Source: an uncultured Oscillospiraceae bacterium
Lineage (GTDB): Bacteria; Bacillota; Clostridia; Oscillospirales; Oscillospiraceae
Assembly: GCA_934591705.1 (NCBI GenBank)
Contig: CAKTPM010000001.1
Span: forward strand, 62,001 to 126,000
Length of the DNA stretch: 64,000 bases
Direction of reading: 5' to 3'
This document shows positions 25,401 to 32,394 of this stretch, piece after piece. The notes below the pieces were generated by a model. The model made no database searches, was not told the origin of the DNA, and worked only from the letters and a program-made list of their open reading frames with translations. Position numbers and translations under genes: made by a program. The stretch's first letter is position 1. Each line of letters begins with the position of its first letter.

Positions 25401-26164
25401 TGACGCAGCTGGACATCTCCCAGCTTACGGCCCTGAAGCAGCTGTGGTGCTATGATAACCAATTGACGGCGCTGGACACCTCCCAGAATACCTCCCTCCG
25501 GGAGCTCTACTGCTGGAGCAATCCGCTGCAGACGCTGGATGTGTCCCGGAACATCGCTCTCAATTTGCTCGACTGCGATCAGTGCGAGAGCTTGCAAAAA
25601 ATTACCCTGGGGCAAAAGGGCCTCATCCTCACCACGGAGGGCTGCCCGGATACTTTGGAGATCACCCTCGCCGATGGCGGAACACCCGCCGTCCTGCAGG
25701 GGACTCTCAAGGCCGGCGTAAGCGCCCCGCTGTGCATGACCCTCCTGGATGCGGAGGGCAAGGCGATCTCCGCTGCGGACGAGCTTCCCACGGATCCCGA
25801 CCGTCCCTTCTCCTATAAGTTCTATGCCGGCAGCGCGGCGGCCTCCGTTGAATTCTCCGCCAAGGGCTATGTGACCCACCGCTACCCCGTAGAGGATATT
25901 GCCGGGAAGGAGGCCGTGCTCCTTCGCCGGGGCGATGTAAACGGCGCTATGGAGGGGGATGGCAATGACATCGGCACGGCGGATATGCAGTGCCTCTATG
26001 AGTACCTCTCCGCGGAGGCCCTCCCCGACAAGCTGGCGGATGACGCGCCGTATTTCCAAGCGGTCGCCGACTGCAACAGCGACGGGGCACTGGACATCCT
26101 GGACTACCAGGCCCTCTATGAGATGATCCGCCGGAGCGGCGTCGGTTCCAGCAAAACCGGCTGA
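22415..26164 (+). CDS. Large secreted repeat/LRR/dockerin-like protein
   Basis: A 1249-residue secreted protein, probably a surface or complex-bound adhesin. A clear signal peptide ends near residue 24 (ALA before EG). Six tandem modules start at residues 45, 157, 269, 381, 493 and 605, an exact period of 112. Each holds PVEF...YTYAVTFTKEGA...F.G...HWTV...V..LGKEI.IPV and is likely a beta-sandwich. About eleven leucine-rich repeats of 21 residues follow (about 815-1060) with the L..L.C..N.L..L cysteine pattern like Listeria InlJ. The tail (1172-1240) has two dockerin-like calcium loops: GDVNG...DIGTADM, imperfect, and DCNSDGALDILDYQAL, good. There is no sortase motif or membrane anchor. GGAGAACGATGAC precedes the ATG. 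Partner and ligand are unknown. Confidence 0.85.
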   Translation: MKRTISFLLSLLMVLTLLPAAALAEGTGADPQEAPSGEESGLVARFEVTTPVEFIVNCGGYLEKDGGEPWYRYFIFPSDYTYAVTFTEKGAEMYNDGKLEFTGTGAALYTQTGHEVNFGNDQWSRHWTVAGENFATVSFLGKEITIPVTVRPSPVESIALTAPVEFIEHTGGQWNGSGDGRWYYYYIDPEDYTYAVTFTKEGAEMYNNGNTQFVGSRDALRNLTGYGADFYADQENTHWTVGGENRVTLSILGKEITIPVTVQPSPIEIFSLTTPAEFIENCGGRLEKDGGEPWYRYFISPSDYTYAVTFTEEGAKKYNGGNREFTGTGTALHIQTGHEVNFGNDQWSRHWTVAGENFATVSFLGKKITIPVTVRPSPVESIALTGPIEFFENCGGWWNGSGDGRWYSYYVDPEDYTYAVTFTKEGAARYNNGNTQFVGSRNALRKLTGYGADFYADQENTHWTVDGENRVTLSILGKEIELPVTVRLSPIESFSLTAPVEFFEHDGGWWNDSSDGRWYCYYISPYDYSYKVTFTKEGAARYNGGKTQFVGSSDELHKLTGCEVSFHDDQWSSHWEVGRTYTVTANLMGRELPLEVPIVPSPVESFAVNTTSLELVENGSGYWQLDENRGSWFFYEPDFRNTLQYTVTFTKEGAEKYNGGNQEFTGSGPQLDEKFGSWVKWNSEQSPEDIWLPGRSYTATASFMGREAAPSSIYIKSGTRVDLTAESFPDRALRDYLTERYDPNRMGHINQEQVQWIYCDGVADVTGLQAFTDLQELVLNNGTFAALDASSFTKLAYLEVTGNKNLTQITFGKDHRSLERLSLENNQLKTLDVSGNKELESLNCSNNLLTALNVSGCTKLELLLADQNQLSALNVSQNTALRELSCGGNRLTALNLTKNTALEVLDCWGNQLSTLDVSRNKALEVLGCGSNLLTALNVSQSTALRELSCGGNRLTDLNVSQNTALQRLGCGGNRLTALNLDNNTALEALDCGELGLTQLDISQLTALKQLWCYDNQLTALDTSQNTSLRELYCWSNPLQTLDVSRNIALNLLDCDQCESLQKITLGQKGLILTTEGCPDTLEITLADGGTPAVLQGTLKAGVSAPLCMTLLDAEGKAISAADELPTDPDRPFSYKFYAGSAAASVEFSAKGYVTHRYPVEDIAGKEAVLLRRGDVNGAMEGDGNDIGTADMQCLYEYLSAEALPDKLADDAPYFQAVADCNSDGALDILDYQALYEMIRRSGVGSSKTG
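22547..24559 (+). repeat. Six in-frame 336-bp tandem repeats
   Basis: The DNA coding for residues 45-715 is a six-fold tandem repeat of 336 bp. Units 1 and 3 and units 2 and 4 are almost identical (for example 22751-22900 against 23423-23570), pointing to a recent duplication of a 672-bp two-unit block. Units 5 and 6 are more diverged. Confidence 0.9.
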
Positions 26165-26245
26165 TGAACGCCTCGGCTTTGGCCAGGCAGCGTCCGCCGG
26201 TACAGCGGCGGGCAGAGCATATTCCAAAATAAATAAGCCGATACC

Positions 26246-26290
26246 GATCGGAGGCGATGGTGCTCACTGTGAGCGCCATCGCCTCCGATC
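26246..26290. terminator. Long hairpin between the LRR gene and the EF-hand gene
   Basis: GATCGGAGGCGATGG and CCATCGCCTCCGATC enclose GCTCAC-TGTGAGC-type inner pairing. It lies between convergent genes and probably ends both, although the U-tracts are weak (TTC on plus, none on minus). Confidence 0.6.
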
Positions 26291-26291
26291 T

Positions 26292-26621
26292 TCACTCCCC
26301 CAGCTGCGCTTCGAGCTCTTCGATGGCAGCTTCGAGCTGCTCGTGCCGCTCCTCCCATGCGTCGTATGCCTCGCTCAGGAGGTCATCCGGTTCCTGCGCC
26401 TCCCAGTCGTCCTGTTCTTCCCGCAGGCACTCCAGCCGCTCACGGAGGTCGTCATCGGCATCTTCCCCGCCGATCTCGATTTCGATCTCAATGCCGCGCT
26501 CGCTGGCACGGGAGGAGCGTTCCTCCCGATCCCCCTCCATGAGGTGCATCCCCAGCATCCACTCCGCACCGTCCGTCTTCCCGTCGCCGTTAAAGTCAAA
26601 TAAGTTCCCGAACAGCTTCAT
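26292..26621 (-). CDS. Acidic EF-hand-containing protein of unknown function
   Basis: A 109-residue, strongly acidic protein. A single canonical EF-hand loop, DFNGDGKTDGAE, lies at about residues 9-20 with ligands at all usual positions, so calcium binding is likely. The rest is a charged helix or coiled coil (LRERLECLREEQDDWEAQ...LEAAIEELEAQLGE). No signal peptide is visible. ATG 26621 is chosen because GAGAGG lies five bases ahead; GTG 26627 is an alternative. It overlaps the end of a 49-residue membrane peptide gene by 26 bases and is convergent to the dockerin protein gene, which also carries calcium loops. Confidence 0.65.
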   Translation of the reverse strand: MKLFGNLFDFNGDGKTDGAEWMLGMHLMEGDREERSSRASERGIEIEIEIGGEDADDDLRERLECLREEQDDWEAQEPDDLLSEAYDAWEERHEQLEAAIEELEAQLGE

Positions 26622-26745
26622 ACTCACCTCTCCTTTTCTGTTGATTCTTGCCCCGGGGCCGCTGGACCCAGGTCACCAGGCGCACGATCTGCTCCGCCGC
26701 AACGCCGGCGCCGATCATGCAAAGAACAAAAGTCAAACCGCTCAT
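26596..26745 (-). CDS. 49-residue single-span membrane peptide
   Basis: AAGGAGG, eight bases, then ATG 26745 opens a 49-residue frame: a hydrophobic stretch (SGLTFVLCMIGAGVAAEQIVRLV, about residues 2-24) and a basic tail (RPRGKNQQKRRG). The last 26 bases overlap the start of the EF-hand gene in another frame, and its tail supplies that gene's ribosome-binding site. This arrangement and the strong start signal support a real small gene, though codon evidence is thin. Function unknown. Confidence 0.55.
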   Translation of the reverse strand: MSGLTFVLCMIGAGVAAEQIVRLVTWVQRPRGKNQQKRRGEYEAVRELI

Positions 26746-26898
26746 TTTCGCTGCCTCCTTCTTCTGTTCCCATTATGCCGGGCTTCGTGTCCCATAAACC
26801 GGACAGGGCTCTTGCGGCGTTATTGTCCCGGTTGGAGAGGATCACTTTGCCGCCACCGCCCGGGGTGGTGCGCCTGCGGCTCTATGAGGAATAGAAAA

Positions 26899-26940
26899 GC
26901 CGTGGGTATATCGCAGGAGTGCGGTATACCCACGGCGTGT
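26899..26940. terminator. Bidirectional hairpin terminator upstream of the small-peptide gene
   Basis: GCCGTGGGTATA and TATACCCACGGC enclose 14 bases, with TTTT near both ends. The stretch 26746-26990 holds no gene; it contains this structure and GC-rich sequence. Confidence 0.65.
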
Positions 26941-26990
26941 TTTAAGGATATGGGAGGAAAAGGTTCGATTTCTACCCTGCTGCATGAAAC

Positions 26991-27022
26991 GAAAAGACCG
27001 GGGACTTCGTCCTCGGTCTTTC
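26991..27022 (-). terminator. Terminator of tRNA-Ala
   Basis: GAAAGACCGAGGAC and GTCCCCGGTCTTTTC pair with one mismatch around GAA on the minus strand, a few bases after the encoded CCA end. Confidence 0.75.
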
Positions 27023-27025
27023 GTT

Positions 27026-27101
<76 letters not shown>

Positions 27102-27250
27102 ATATTTTGTTGCCGCATCGCTGCCGACTTGCATAATATAGCAGGAAAGTGGAAAAATGTCAACCCCTATTTTTCAAAAAATCCATATTTTTTTCAGATG
27201 CCGCCTGCCCTTCCCTGGCGGACATGCGCCACGGGGCAGCAGACGGCTTT

Positions 27251-27925
27251 TCAGCGGAATTCTTTGAGATATTCCTTTTGCGCCGGCGTGATGCGAAAGC
27301 TCTCCACGGCCTTTTGGATGGTCTTGCGGTGGATCCACTCCGGCAAACGGCGCCGCTCGATATAGGGCACGGCGGCATCCCACTGCTTGGCCAGGGCCGT
27401 GGCATAGTACCAGGCCGCCATCATGCGCACATAGTAGTCCTCACTTTTCACCGCCAGGGGCAGCTCCAGCAGCGCCGGGGTAAAGTCGGCATCCAAAAAA
27501 TGCGTCATCAGCATCCCCATGCCGAAGCGGCAGGTATAGACCGCCGGGTCTGCTATCCAGCGGCGGACCTCCGGCAGCAGCGCCTCGGGATGCCCGGCAA
27601 AGCCATGGGGGCGCAGGGCGTCGCACACCGCCCAGTTATCCACATAGGGCAAAAAGGCGTCCACTGCCGCCAGGACGGCGGCAAAGTCCCCCTCCCGGCT
27701 CAGCAAGACGGCGTGGAGCATATCCTCATCATAGTACCGGTGCGGCAGCGCCCGGAGGAAGTCCTCACAAGCCGCCTCGGCGGCGAAGGTCCGGGCAAAG
27801 CGCCGCAGGGCAGGCATCCGCACCCCTAAGAACCGCTCCCGGGGCAGGGTGGGGATGAGCTTGGCCTGAAAGTCCGCATTTGGGGCATCCCCCAGCAGGA
27901 TCAGCTTTTTCTGCAATTCCGTCAC
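27251..27925 (-). CDS. AlkD-like DNA alkylation repair protein
   Basis: A 224-residue HEAT-like helical repeat protein of the AlkD/DNA alkylation repair family. Members remove or recognise bulky alkylated purines without flipping them out. Typical segments are FLGVRMPALRRFARTF (about 33-48), LHAVLLSREGDFAAVLAAVDAFLPYVDNWAVCDAL, and RFGMGMLMTHFLD followed by YYVRMMAAWYYATAL. The catalytic Trp/Asp pair in VDNWAVCD is present in the expected place. GTG 27925 is preferred, being preceded by GGGAGGAAGAACC; the ATG at 27952 would lie in the terminator of ridA. Activity on DNA is not proven, as the family is diverse. Confidence 0.8.
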   Translation of the reverse strand: MTELQKKLILLGDAPNADFQAKLIPTLPRERFLGVRMPALRRFARTFAAEAACEDFLRALPHRYYDEDMLHAVLLSREGDFAAVLAAVDAFLPYVDNWAVCDALRPHGFAGHPEALLPEVRRWIADPAVYTCRFGMGMLMTHFLDADFTPALLELPLAVKSEDYYVRMMAAWYYATALAKQWDAAVPYIERRRLPEWIHRKTIQKAVESFRITPAQKEYLKEFR

Positions 27926-27951
27926 GGTTCTTCCTCCCTGCTTCGCCTTCA

Positions 27952-27982
27952 AAAAACCTCCGGTCCAGGACCGGAGGTTTTT
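27952..27982 (-). terminator. Terminator of ridA
   Basis: AAAAACCTCCGGTCC and GACCGGAGGTTTTT form an exact hairpin 13 bases after the ridA stop codon; T-tract on the minus strand. Confidence 0.85.
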
Positions 27983-27995
27983 CGGCGGTTTTCGT

Positions 27996-28376
27996 TTACT
28001 TCAGGCAGATGGTCTCGATCTCCACCTGGGCGCCCTTGGGCAGGGCACCCACCTCCACGGCGCTGCGGGCGGGATACTGGCCCTCGGTGAAGAACTCGGC
28101 ATACACGGCGTTCATGGCGGCAAAGTCGCTCATATGGGCCAGGAACACGGTGGTCTTGACCACATTGTCCATGGTCAGGCCGGCGGCCTCCAGGATGGCC
28201 TTGACATTGTTCAGAACCTGGCGGGTCTGCACGGTGATGTCACCCTCCACAAGGTTGCCGGTGGCGGGGTCGATGGGCACCTGACCGGAGGTCACCATAA
28301 AGGTGCCGCAGTCGATGGCCTGGGAATAGGGGCCGATGGCGGCAGGGGCATGGGGCGTGGAGATGATCTTCTTCAT
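27996..28376 (-). CDS. ridA: RidA-family reactive imine/enamine deaminase
   Basis: A 126-residue YjgF/RidA protein. It hydrolyses reactive imines and enamines produced by PLP enzymes such as threonine dehydratase. The family signature is complete: [15 protein letters not shown] at the start, [16 protein letters not shown], the central [15 protein letters not shown] and [21 protein letters not shown] with the catalytic Arg. It forms a homotrimer in known cases. It is a single gene with its own terminator; a likely promoter in the AT-rich 28377-28450 is not clearly resolved. Confidence 0.95.
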   Translation of the reverse strand: MKKIISTPHAPAAIGPYSQAIDCGTFMVTSGQVPIDPATGNLVEGDITVQTRQVLNNVKAILEAAGLTMDNVVKTTVFLAHMSDFAAMNAVYAEFFTEGQYPARSAVEVGALPKGAQVEIETICLK

Positions 28377-28474
28377 AGCGATAGCATCCTTTCTGATATG
28401 GTGGATTTGAATTTTCTGTTATCTCGGTTATCTGAGGTAAATTTTAGACGCATGTCCCGGAAAAGTCAAGCACT

Positions 28475-29107
28475 TTAGACCTCCTCCCGGGGGCCGGGGC
28501 GGTAATTCTCCCCCAGCACCGCCAGGGTGATGCCCCCGGCGGAGACCTCCATGAGCCGCTCCCGGAGAGGTGCCAGGGCCTCGTGGGGCAGCGAGACCGT
28601 CAGGCGGATGTCGGCGGCGTAGGCGATGTCGTCCACCAGGCCGTTTTGGGCGGCCACCTCCCCCTTTACCCGCTCCAAAAGAGCGTAGGAGCAGGGAATC
28701 TGCGCCTGGGTCCAAAGCCCCATGGTGGCAGCTCCTGCCGCGCTGAGGGCGTCCTTGGCCCCCTTGGAGTAGGCCCGGGTGAGGCCCCCCGCCCCCAGCA
28801 GGATACCGCCGAAGTACCGGGTGACCACGCACACCGCATTGGTGACATTCTCCCGGAGGAACACATTGAGCATGGGCTGCCCGGCGGTGCCCTGGGGCTC
28901 GCCATCGTCCCCATAGCGCACAAGCGACTCGCCGATGAGGTAGCACCAGCAGTTGTGGCGGGCGTCATAGTATTTCTTTTTCATCTGCGCGATGAAGGCC
29001 CGGGCCTCCTCCTCGGTCTCCACGGGCTGAAGGTGGCTGATGAACCGGGAGCGCTTTTCGGTGAACTCGCTCTCGGCAGCCTGATAGGGTACCCGAAAGG
29101 TGCTCAT
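28475..29107 (-). CDS. YigZ/IMPACT-family protein
   Basis: A 210-residue protein with an N-terminal IMPACT domain (SEFTEKRSRFISHLQPV...DGEPQGTAGQPMLNVF...VVTRYFGGILLGAGGLTRAYS), typical of YigZ, and a C-terminal ferredoxin-like DUF1949 domain. Function in bacteria is unclear; eukaryotic IMPACT regulates GCN2. It begins at ATG 29107, overlapping the hflX stop by four bases, which suggests it is translated with hflX. A longer start in the same frame lies within hflX and lacks a ribosome-binding site. Confidence 0.88.
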   Translation of the reverse strand: MSTFRVPYQAAESEFTEKRSRFISHLQPVETEEEARAFIAQMKKKYYDARHNCWCYLIGESLVRYGDDGEPQGTAGQPMLNVFLRENVTNAVCVVTRYFGGILLGAGGLTRAYSKGAKDALSAAGAATMGLWTQAQIPCSYALLERVKGEVAAQNGLVDDIAYAADIRLTVSLPHEALAPLRERLMEVSAGGITLAVLGENYRPGPREEV

Positions 29108-30414
29108 TCCCAGTCCTCCTTGGGTTCCTGCCAGCCCTCGATGTATGGCTTGAGCTGGCCCAGCTGCCGGGGGTTGCACACCGCCACCACATCCACCGTG
29201 GCGGCATAGTCCACGCTCTCGACCTTCGCCTCCCGGTAGAGGATGTCGAGCAGGCCGGTTTTGTCATAGGGCAGGTGCAGGGTCACCCGGCGGGTGCCCC
29301 GGTCCAGCTTTTTATCGATGAGCGCCAGGAGCTTTTCCACGCCCTCGCCGGTTTTGGCGGAGATACAAACGCTGTCCGCCTCCTTGGCCAGGTCCCCGGA
29401 AAAGCCCAGGTCGCACTTGTTATAGACCCGCAGGCAGGGGATCCGGTCGGCCCCCAGCTCGTGGATAAGCTCGTCCACGATCCGGGCCTGCTGGCGCCAG
29501 AGGGGGTTGCTGACATCGATGACATGGAGCAGCAGGTCTGCATACTCCAGCTCCTCCAGGGTGGCCTTAAAGGCCTCCACCAGCTGGTGGGGCAGCTTGC
29601 GGATAAAGCCCACCGTGTCGGAGATGACAACATCCAGGGTGTCGCTGACGGTCAGAAGGCGGCTGGTGGTGTCCAGGGTGTCAAAGAGCCGGTCATTGGC
29701 GGGGATGCCCGCCCCGGTGATGGCATTCAAAAGCGTGGACTTGCCGGCGTTGGTATAGCCCACGATGGCTACCACGGGGATCTCGTTTTTCGTGCGGCGC
29801 TGGCGCTGGGTCGCCCGGACCCGGCGCACCTCCTCCAGCTCCTCCTTGAGCTTGTCGATCTTGCGGCGGATGTGGCGGCGGTCGGTCTCCAGTTGGGTCT
29901 CGCCGGGGCCCTTGGAGCCGATGGGGCCCTTGCCGCTGGTGCCGGCCTGGCGCTCCAAGTGGGTCCACATGCCCACCAGCCGGGGCAGCAGGTACTGATA
30001 CTGGGCCAGCTCCACCTGCAGGCAGCCCTCCTTGGTCTTGGCACGCTGGGCGAAGATGTCCAGAATGAGGCCGCTGCGGTCGATGACCTGCACCCCCAGC
30101 ATCTCCGTTAAAACCCGGATCTGGGAGGGGCTCAGGTCGTTGTCGAAGATGACCATGGTGGCCTTTTCATTCTCCGCCATGCGCCGCACCTCCTCCACCT
30201 TCCCCTCGCCGATAAAGCTATGGGGATCGGGCTTTTCCCGGCTCTGGAGGATCGTGCCGCAGGGCACGCCTCCGGCGGTCTCCACCAGGGCGGCCAGCTC
30301 CGCCAAGCTCTCCTCATCGGCGTTGTCCTCCTGAAGAACGGGGCTGCGCAGCCCCACCAGCACGGCGTAATCCCGGACGCCCTCCTGCTGCTGTTCGATG
30401 GTTTTTCTTTCCAT
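29104..30414 (-). CDS. hflX: Ribosome-splitting GTPase HflX
   Basis: A 436-residue GTPase that splits stalled or heat-damaged ribosomes. An N-terminal HflX domain contains DPHSFIGEGKVEEVR and VIDRSGLILDIFAQRAKTKEG. A coiled-coil linker (KIDKLKEELEEVRRVRATQRQRR) is followed by the G domain with G1 GYTNAGKS, G3 DTVGF and G4 NKCD. All standard. Translationally coupled to yigZ downstream. It belongs with RqcH and Mini-RNase III in the window's ribosome rescue set. Confidence 0.95.
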   Translation of the reverse strand: MERKTIEQQQEGVRDYAVLVGLRSPVLQEDNADEESLAELAALVETAGGVPCGTILQSREKPDPHSFIGEGKVEEVRRMAENEKATMVIFDNDLSPSQIRVLTEMLGVQVIDRSGLILDIFAQRAKTKEGCLQVELAQYQYLLPRLVGMWTHLERQAGTSGKGPIGSKGPGETQLETDRRHIRRKIDKLKEELEEVRRVRATQRQRRTKNEIPVVAIVGYTNAGKSTLLNAITGAGIPANDRLFDTLDTTSRLLTVSDTLDVVISDTVGFIRKLPHQLVEAFKATLEELEYADLLLHVIDVSNPLWRQQARIVDELIHELGADRIPCLRVYNKCDLGFSGDLAKEADSVCISAKTGEGVEKLLALIDKKLDRGTRRVTLHLPYDKTGLLDILYREAKVESVDYAATVDVVAVCNPRQLGQLKPYIEGWQEPKEDWE

Positions 30415-30479
30415 AGTATACCTCGGTGCATTGTTTTTCCCGATTATAACCCAAAGGAAAGAATTTGTAAACCGAATTG

Positions 30480-30515
30480 CCGTTAAAGAACGGGAGAGGA
30501 TCCCCTCTCCCGTTC
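30480..30515 (-). terminator. Terminator of the SPOCS-LysM gene
   Basis: GAACGGGAGAGG and CCTCTCCCGTTC enclose ATC+G, followed on the minus strand by TTTAA. It lies 11 bases after the stop codon. Confidence 0.65.
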
Positions 30516-30525
30516 CGTTTCTGTT

Positions 30526-32019
30526 TTACCGGGCCCGGGGGATCAGCAGCAGCTTCTCCCCGTCGATGCCCTGGGGATTGGCGGCCTCGATGGCGGCGCT
30601 GTCCGCCCGGTACTGCTTGGCGATGTCCCAAAGGGTCTCCCCGGGGCGCATTCGCCGGAGGATCAGCCCGGGGCCGGCCGCCCTTTTCTCCTCCTGGCTG
30701 AGCGTTACGCAGGAGACGGCCTGAAGGGTCTCCCGGCTGCTGCAGCCCACGGTGAAGACCACCTGCCCCCGCAGCTCGCAGACATTCCCGGTCCACCGGG
30801 CCGCCGGCGGCGTGCACGCGGCCATGACATTCCCGGTGGCCTCCCCGGTGGAGACGCTGACCTCCGCTGTGCGCTCGGCAGAGGCCGGGGCGCCGTTTTC
30901 ATCCAGATACAAAAGCCGCAGATGCAGCGTGGTGCGCAGATAGGTGCCCCCCTCCTCCTGCATCACCGCCACAGGGGCCAAGTCCCACTGGGTGACGAAT
31001 ACAAAGGGCTCCGCCGTGCCAAATTCCAGCCGCTCCGCGAACTCCCGGGCGATCTGCCGGGGCGGGGCGCACTGGGGTATCTCCACCTGCTGATAGCCGG
31101 TATCCGCCCGGCAGCGGACGCTGTAGAGGTCCTCCAGGTATTTGACCGTGCTGCGGCAGTAGGCGCAGATGCGCACATTCACCGCTGCCGTGATGCCGAT
31201 GGCGCTGCCGGTATCCGCCCGCAGGAGCCGCCCGTCGTATTCGCACAGCTGCAGGGTCACGGCATACTCCGCCTCCTCCGGCAGCTCCCCGGCCTCCAGC
31301 ACCTCCGCTATGGGCAGCGCCCCCTGGTAGGTCCGCAGGGCGCGGGCCTCATCGCAGTAGAGGGCGTACACCGCCATCTCTCCCTTCAGAGAGAACTTGT
31401 TTCCCACCCGCTGCAGGGAGCTGACCCCGGGACAAAGCCGCACCAGCAGCAGATCCTCCGGGTGCTCCCCCTCCGGCAGAGGGGCATCCTGTGTAAAGTT
31501 AAATTGCTTTTCAGACACTGCACACAGGCAGCTCACGGTCTTTTCCTTCTCCAAAAGACGCAGGGACTTTTCCTCCTGGGCCCCGCAGCACAGGTGCCGC
31601 TGCACCTGGGTATACGGCTGGAGGGTGATCTCCGGCAGCACCCGCAGATAGAGCTTCCGGGAGGTGATGGCCCTGGCCTCTGCCAAAAGGACCCGGCCGC
31701 AGGCGTCCACCGCCTGGCACTGCAGCAGGCGCCCGTCCTCCCAGCGGCAGGTAAAGGGCACGGATACATGCAGCGTACGCACCCCTGCCGCCTCCTCAGA
31801 GGTATAGAGCACCGTGACCTTCACCGCCCCGGATACGGTGTAGCAGTCCTTTCCGCAGAGTTTTTCCCGGATGCAAAGCTGCCCCACGGTGTCGATGATC
31901 CGGGTGATATCCGGGCAGTACTCCGGGATCACCGTCTCCAAGGTCTCCTCATGGGAGGCGCTCAGGGTACCGATGGGCGCAAAGCAGGTGATATCGTTGA
32001 ATTGCAGCTCTAAGTCCAT
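30526..32019 (-). CDS. SPOCS-domain (DUF3794) protein with C-terminal LysM domain
   Basis: A 497-residue protein resembling spore proteins such as SipL, which anchors the coat in Clostridioides. The N-terminal module and a second copy (about residues 165-250) belong to the SPOCS/DUF3794 type (ETVIPEYCPDITRIIDTVGQLC and the VSGAVKVTVLYTSEEA strand). A third copy near 290-390 is recognisable by VNVRICAYCRSTVKYLEDLY. The LysM domain at about 448-494 (RRMRPGETLWDIAKQY...NPQGIDGEKLLLIP) would bind peptidoglycan. There is no signal peptide, consistent with a protein made in the mother cell. Its downstream distance to hflX is 110 bases and it has its own terminator. Spore coat or cortex location is inferred. 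Confidence 0.85.
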   Translation of the reverse strand: MDLELQFNDITCFAPIGTLSASHEETLETVIPEYCPDITRIIDTVGQLCIREKLCGKDCYTVSGAVKVTVLYTSEEAAGVRTLHVSVPFTCRWEDGRLLQCQAVDACGRVLLAEARAITSRKLYLRVLPEITLQPYTQVQRHLCCGAQEEKSLRLLEKEKTVSCLCAVSEKQFNFTQDAPLPEGEHPEDLLLVRLCPGVSSLQRVGNKFSLKGEMAVYALYCDEARALRTYQGALPIAEVLEAGELPEEAEYAVTLQLCEYDGRLLRADTGSAIGITAAVNVRICAYCRSTVKYLEDLYSVRCRADTGYQQVEIPQCAPPRQIAREFAERLEFGTAEPFVFVTQWDLAPVAVMQEEGGTYLRTTLHLRLLYLDENGAPASAERTAEVSVSTGEATGNVMAACTPPAARWTGNVCELRGQVVFTVGCSSRETLQAVSCVTLSQEEKRAAGPGLILRRMRPGETLWDIAKQYRADSAAIEAANPQGIDGEKLLLIPRAR

Positions 32020-32074
32020 ATGTTTGCCCTCACATTCTACATGGTTGCTGCATTCTATGTGAGAGCGGGGCCCA

Positions 32075-32149
32075 TTATGCCTTGCAGCCGAAAAGCCGCC
32101 TTAATACGCCGTGGAGACACCGGGGCGCTTTCCAGACAATGATCTTCAT
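32075..32149 (-). CDS. spoVM: SpoVM-like 24-residue spore morphogenesis peptide
   Basis: The 24-residue frame (MKIIVWKAP..., then a helix with LRRLFG) matches B. subtilis SpoVM in length, in the MK start, in Lys7 and the key Pro9, and in the amphipathic C-terminal helix with R-LFG against R-MLG. SpoVM recognises the curved forespore membrane and recruits SpoIVA, starting coat assembly. Context supports this: in B. subtilis spoVM lies beyond prpC-prkC-rsgA, as here. It begins inside the stop region of a 49-residue gene (GTGAATGGCATG), so translation is likely coupled. Being so short, it needs comparison with clostridial homologues. Confidence 0.72.
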   Translation of the reverse strand: MKIIVWKAPRCLHGVLRRLFGCKA

Positions 32150-32154
32150 GCCAT

Positions 32155-32304
32155 TCACCCTCTCATACACAAAATTCCGCTGATGATTAGGAGGGTGGCC
32201 ACCAAAAACATCACAAAGCCCACCGGGAACAGGGCCGCGATGAAGATGCCCGCGCCCAGCGCCACGCACAGGATGCCCAAAAGGACGCAGCCGCCTCTTC
32301 TCAT
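32155..32304 (-). CDS. 49-residue double-span membrane peptide next to the SpoVM-like gene
   Basis: GGAGGCGGAGAT stands before ATG 32304. The frame codes for 49 residues, nearly all hydrophobic: CVLLGILCVALGAGIFIAAL, then FVMFLVATLLIISGILCM, with a Pro/Gly turn between, and basic ends. It lies after the rsgA terminator and leads the SpoVM-like gene, with which it overlaps or abuts. I do not recognise it. It may be a sporulation or membrane-stress peptide. Small size limits confidence. Confidence 0.6.
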   Translation of the reverse strand: MRRGGCVLLGILCVALGAGIFIAALFPVGFVMFLVATLLIISGILCMRG

Positions 32305-32332
32305 ATCTCCGCCTCCCCTCTGGTCCATACTA

Positions 32333-32365
32333 TGAAAAGCGCCGCCGGAGGGTACTCCGGCGGCG
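32333..32365 (-). terminator. Terminator of the prpC-prkC-rsgA end
   Basis: CGCCGCCGGAG and CTCCGGCGGCG enclose four bases; the minus strand has CTTTTC after it. It separates rsgA from the two tiny genes. Confidence 0.75.
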
Positions 32366-32394
32366 TGGCTCCTATCGGTTCCTATCGGGACAAT

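Noticed and set aside
22415..26164. Sortase-anchored protein call for the large surface protein
   Set aside because: The C-terminus has no LPxTG motif, hydrophobic span or basic tail; it ends soon after dockerin-like loops.
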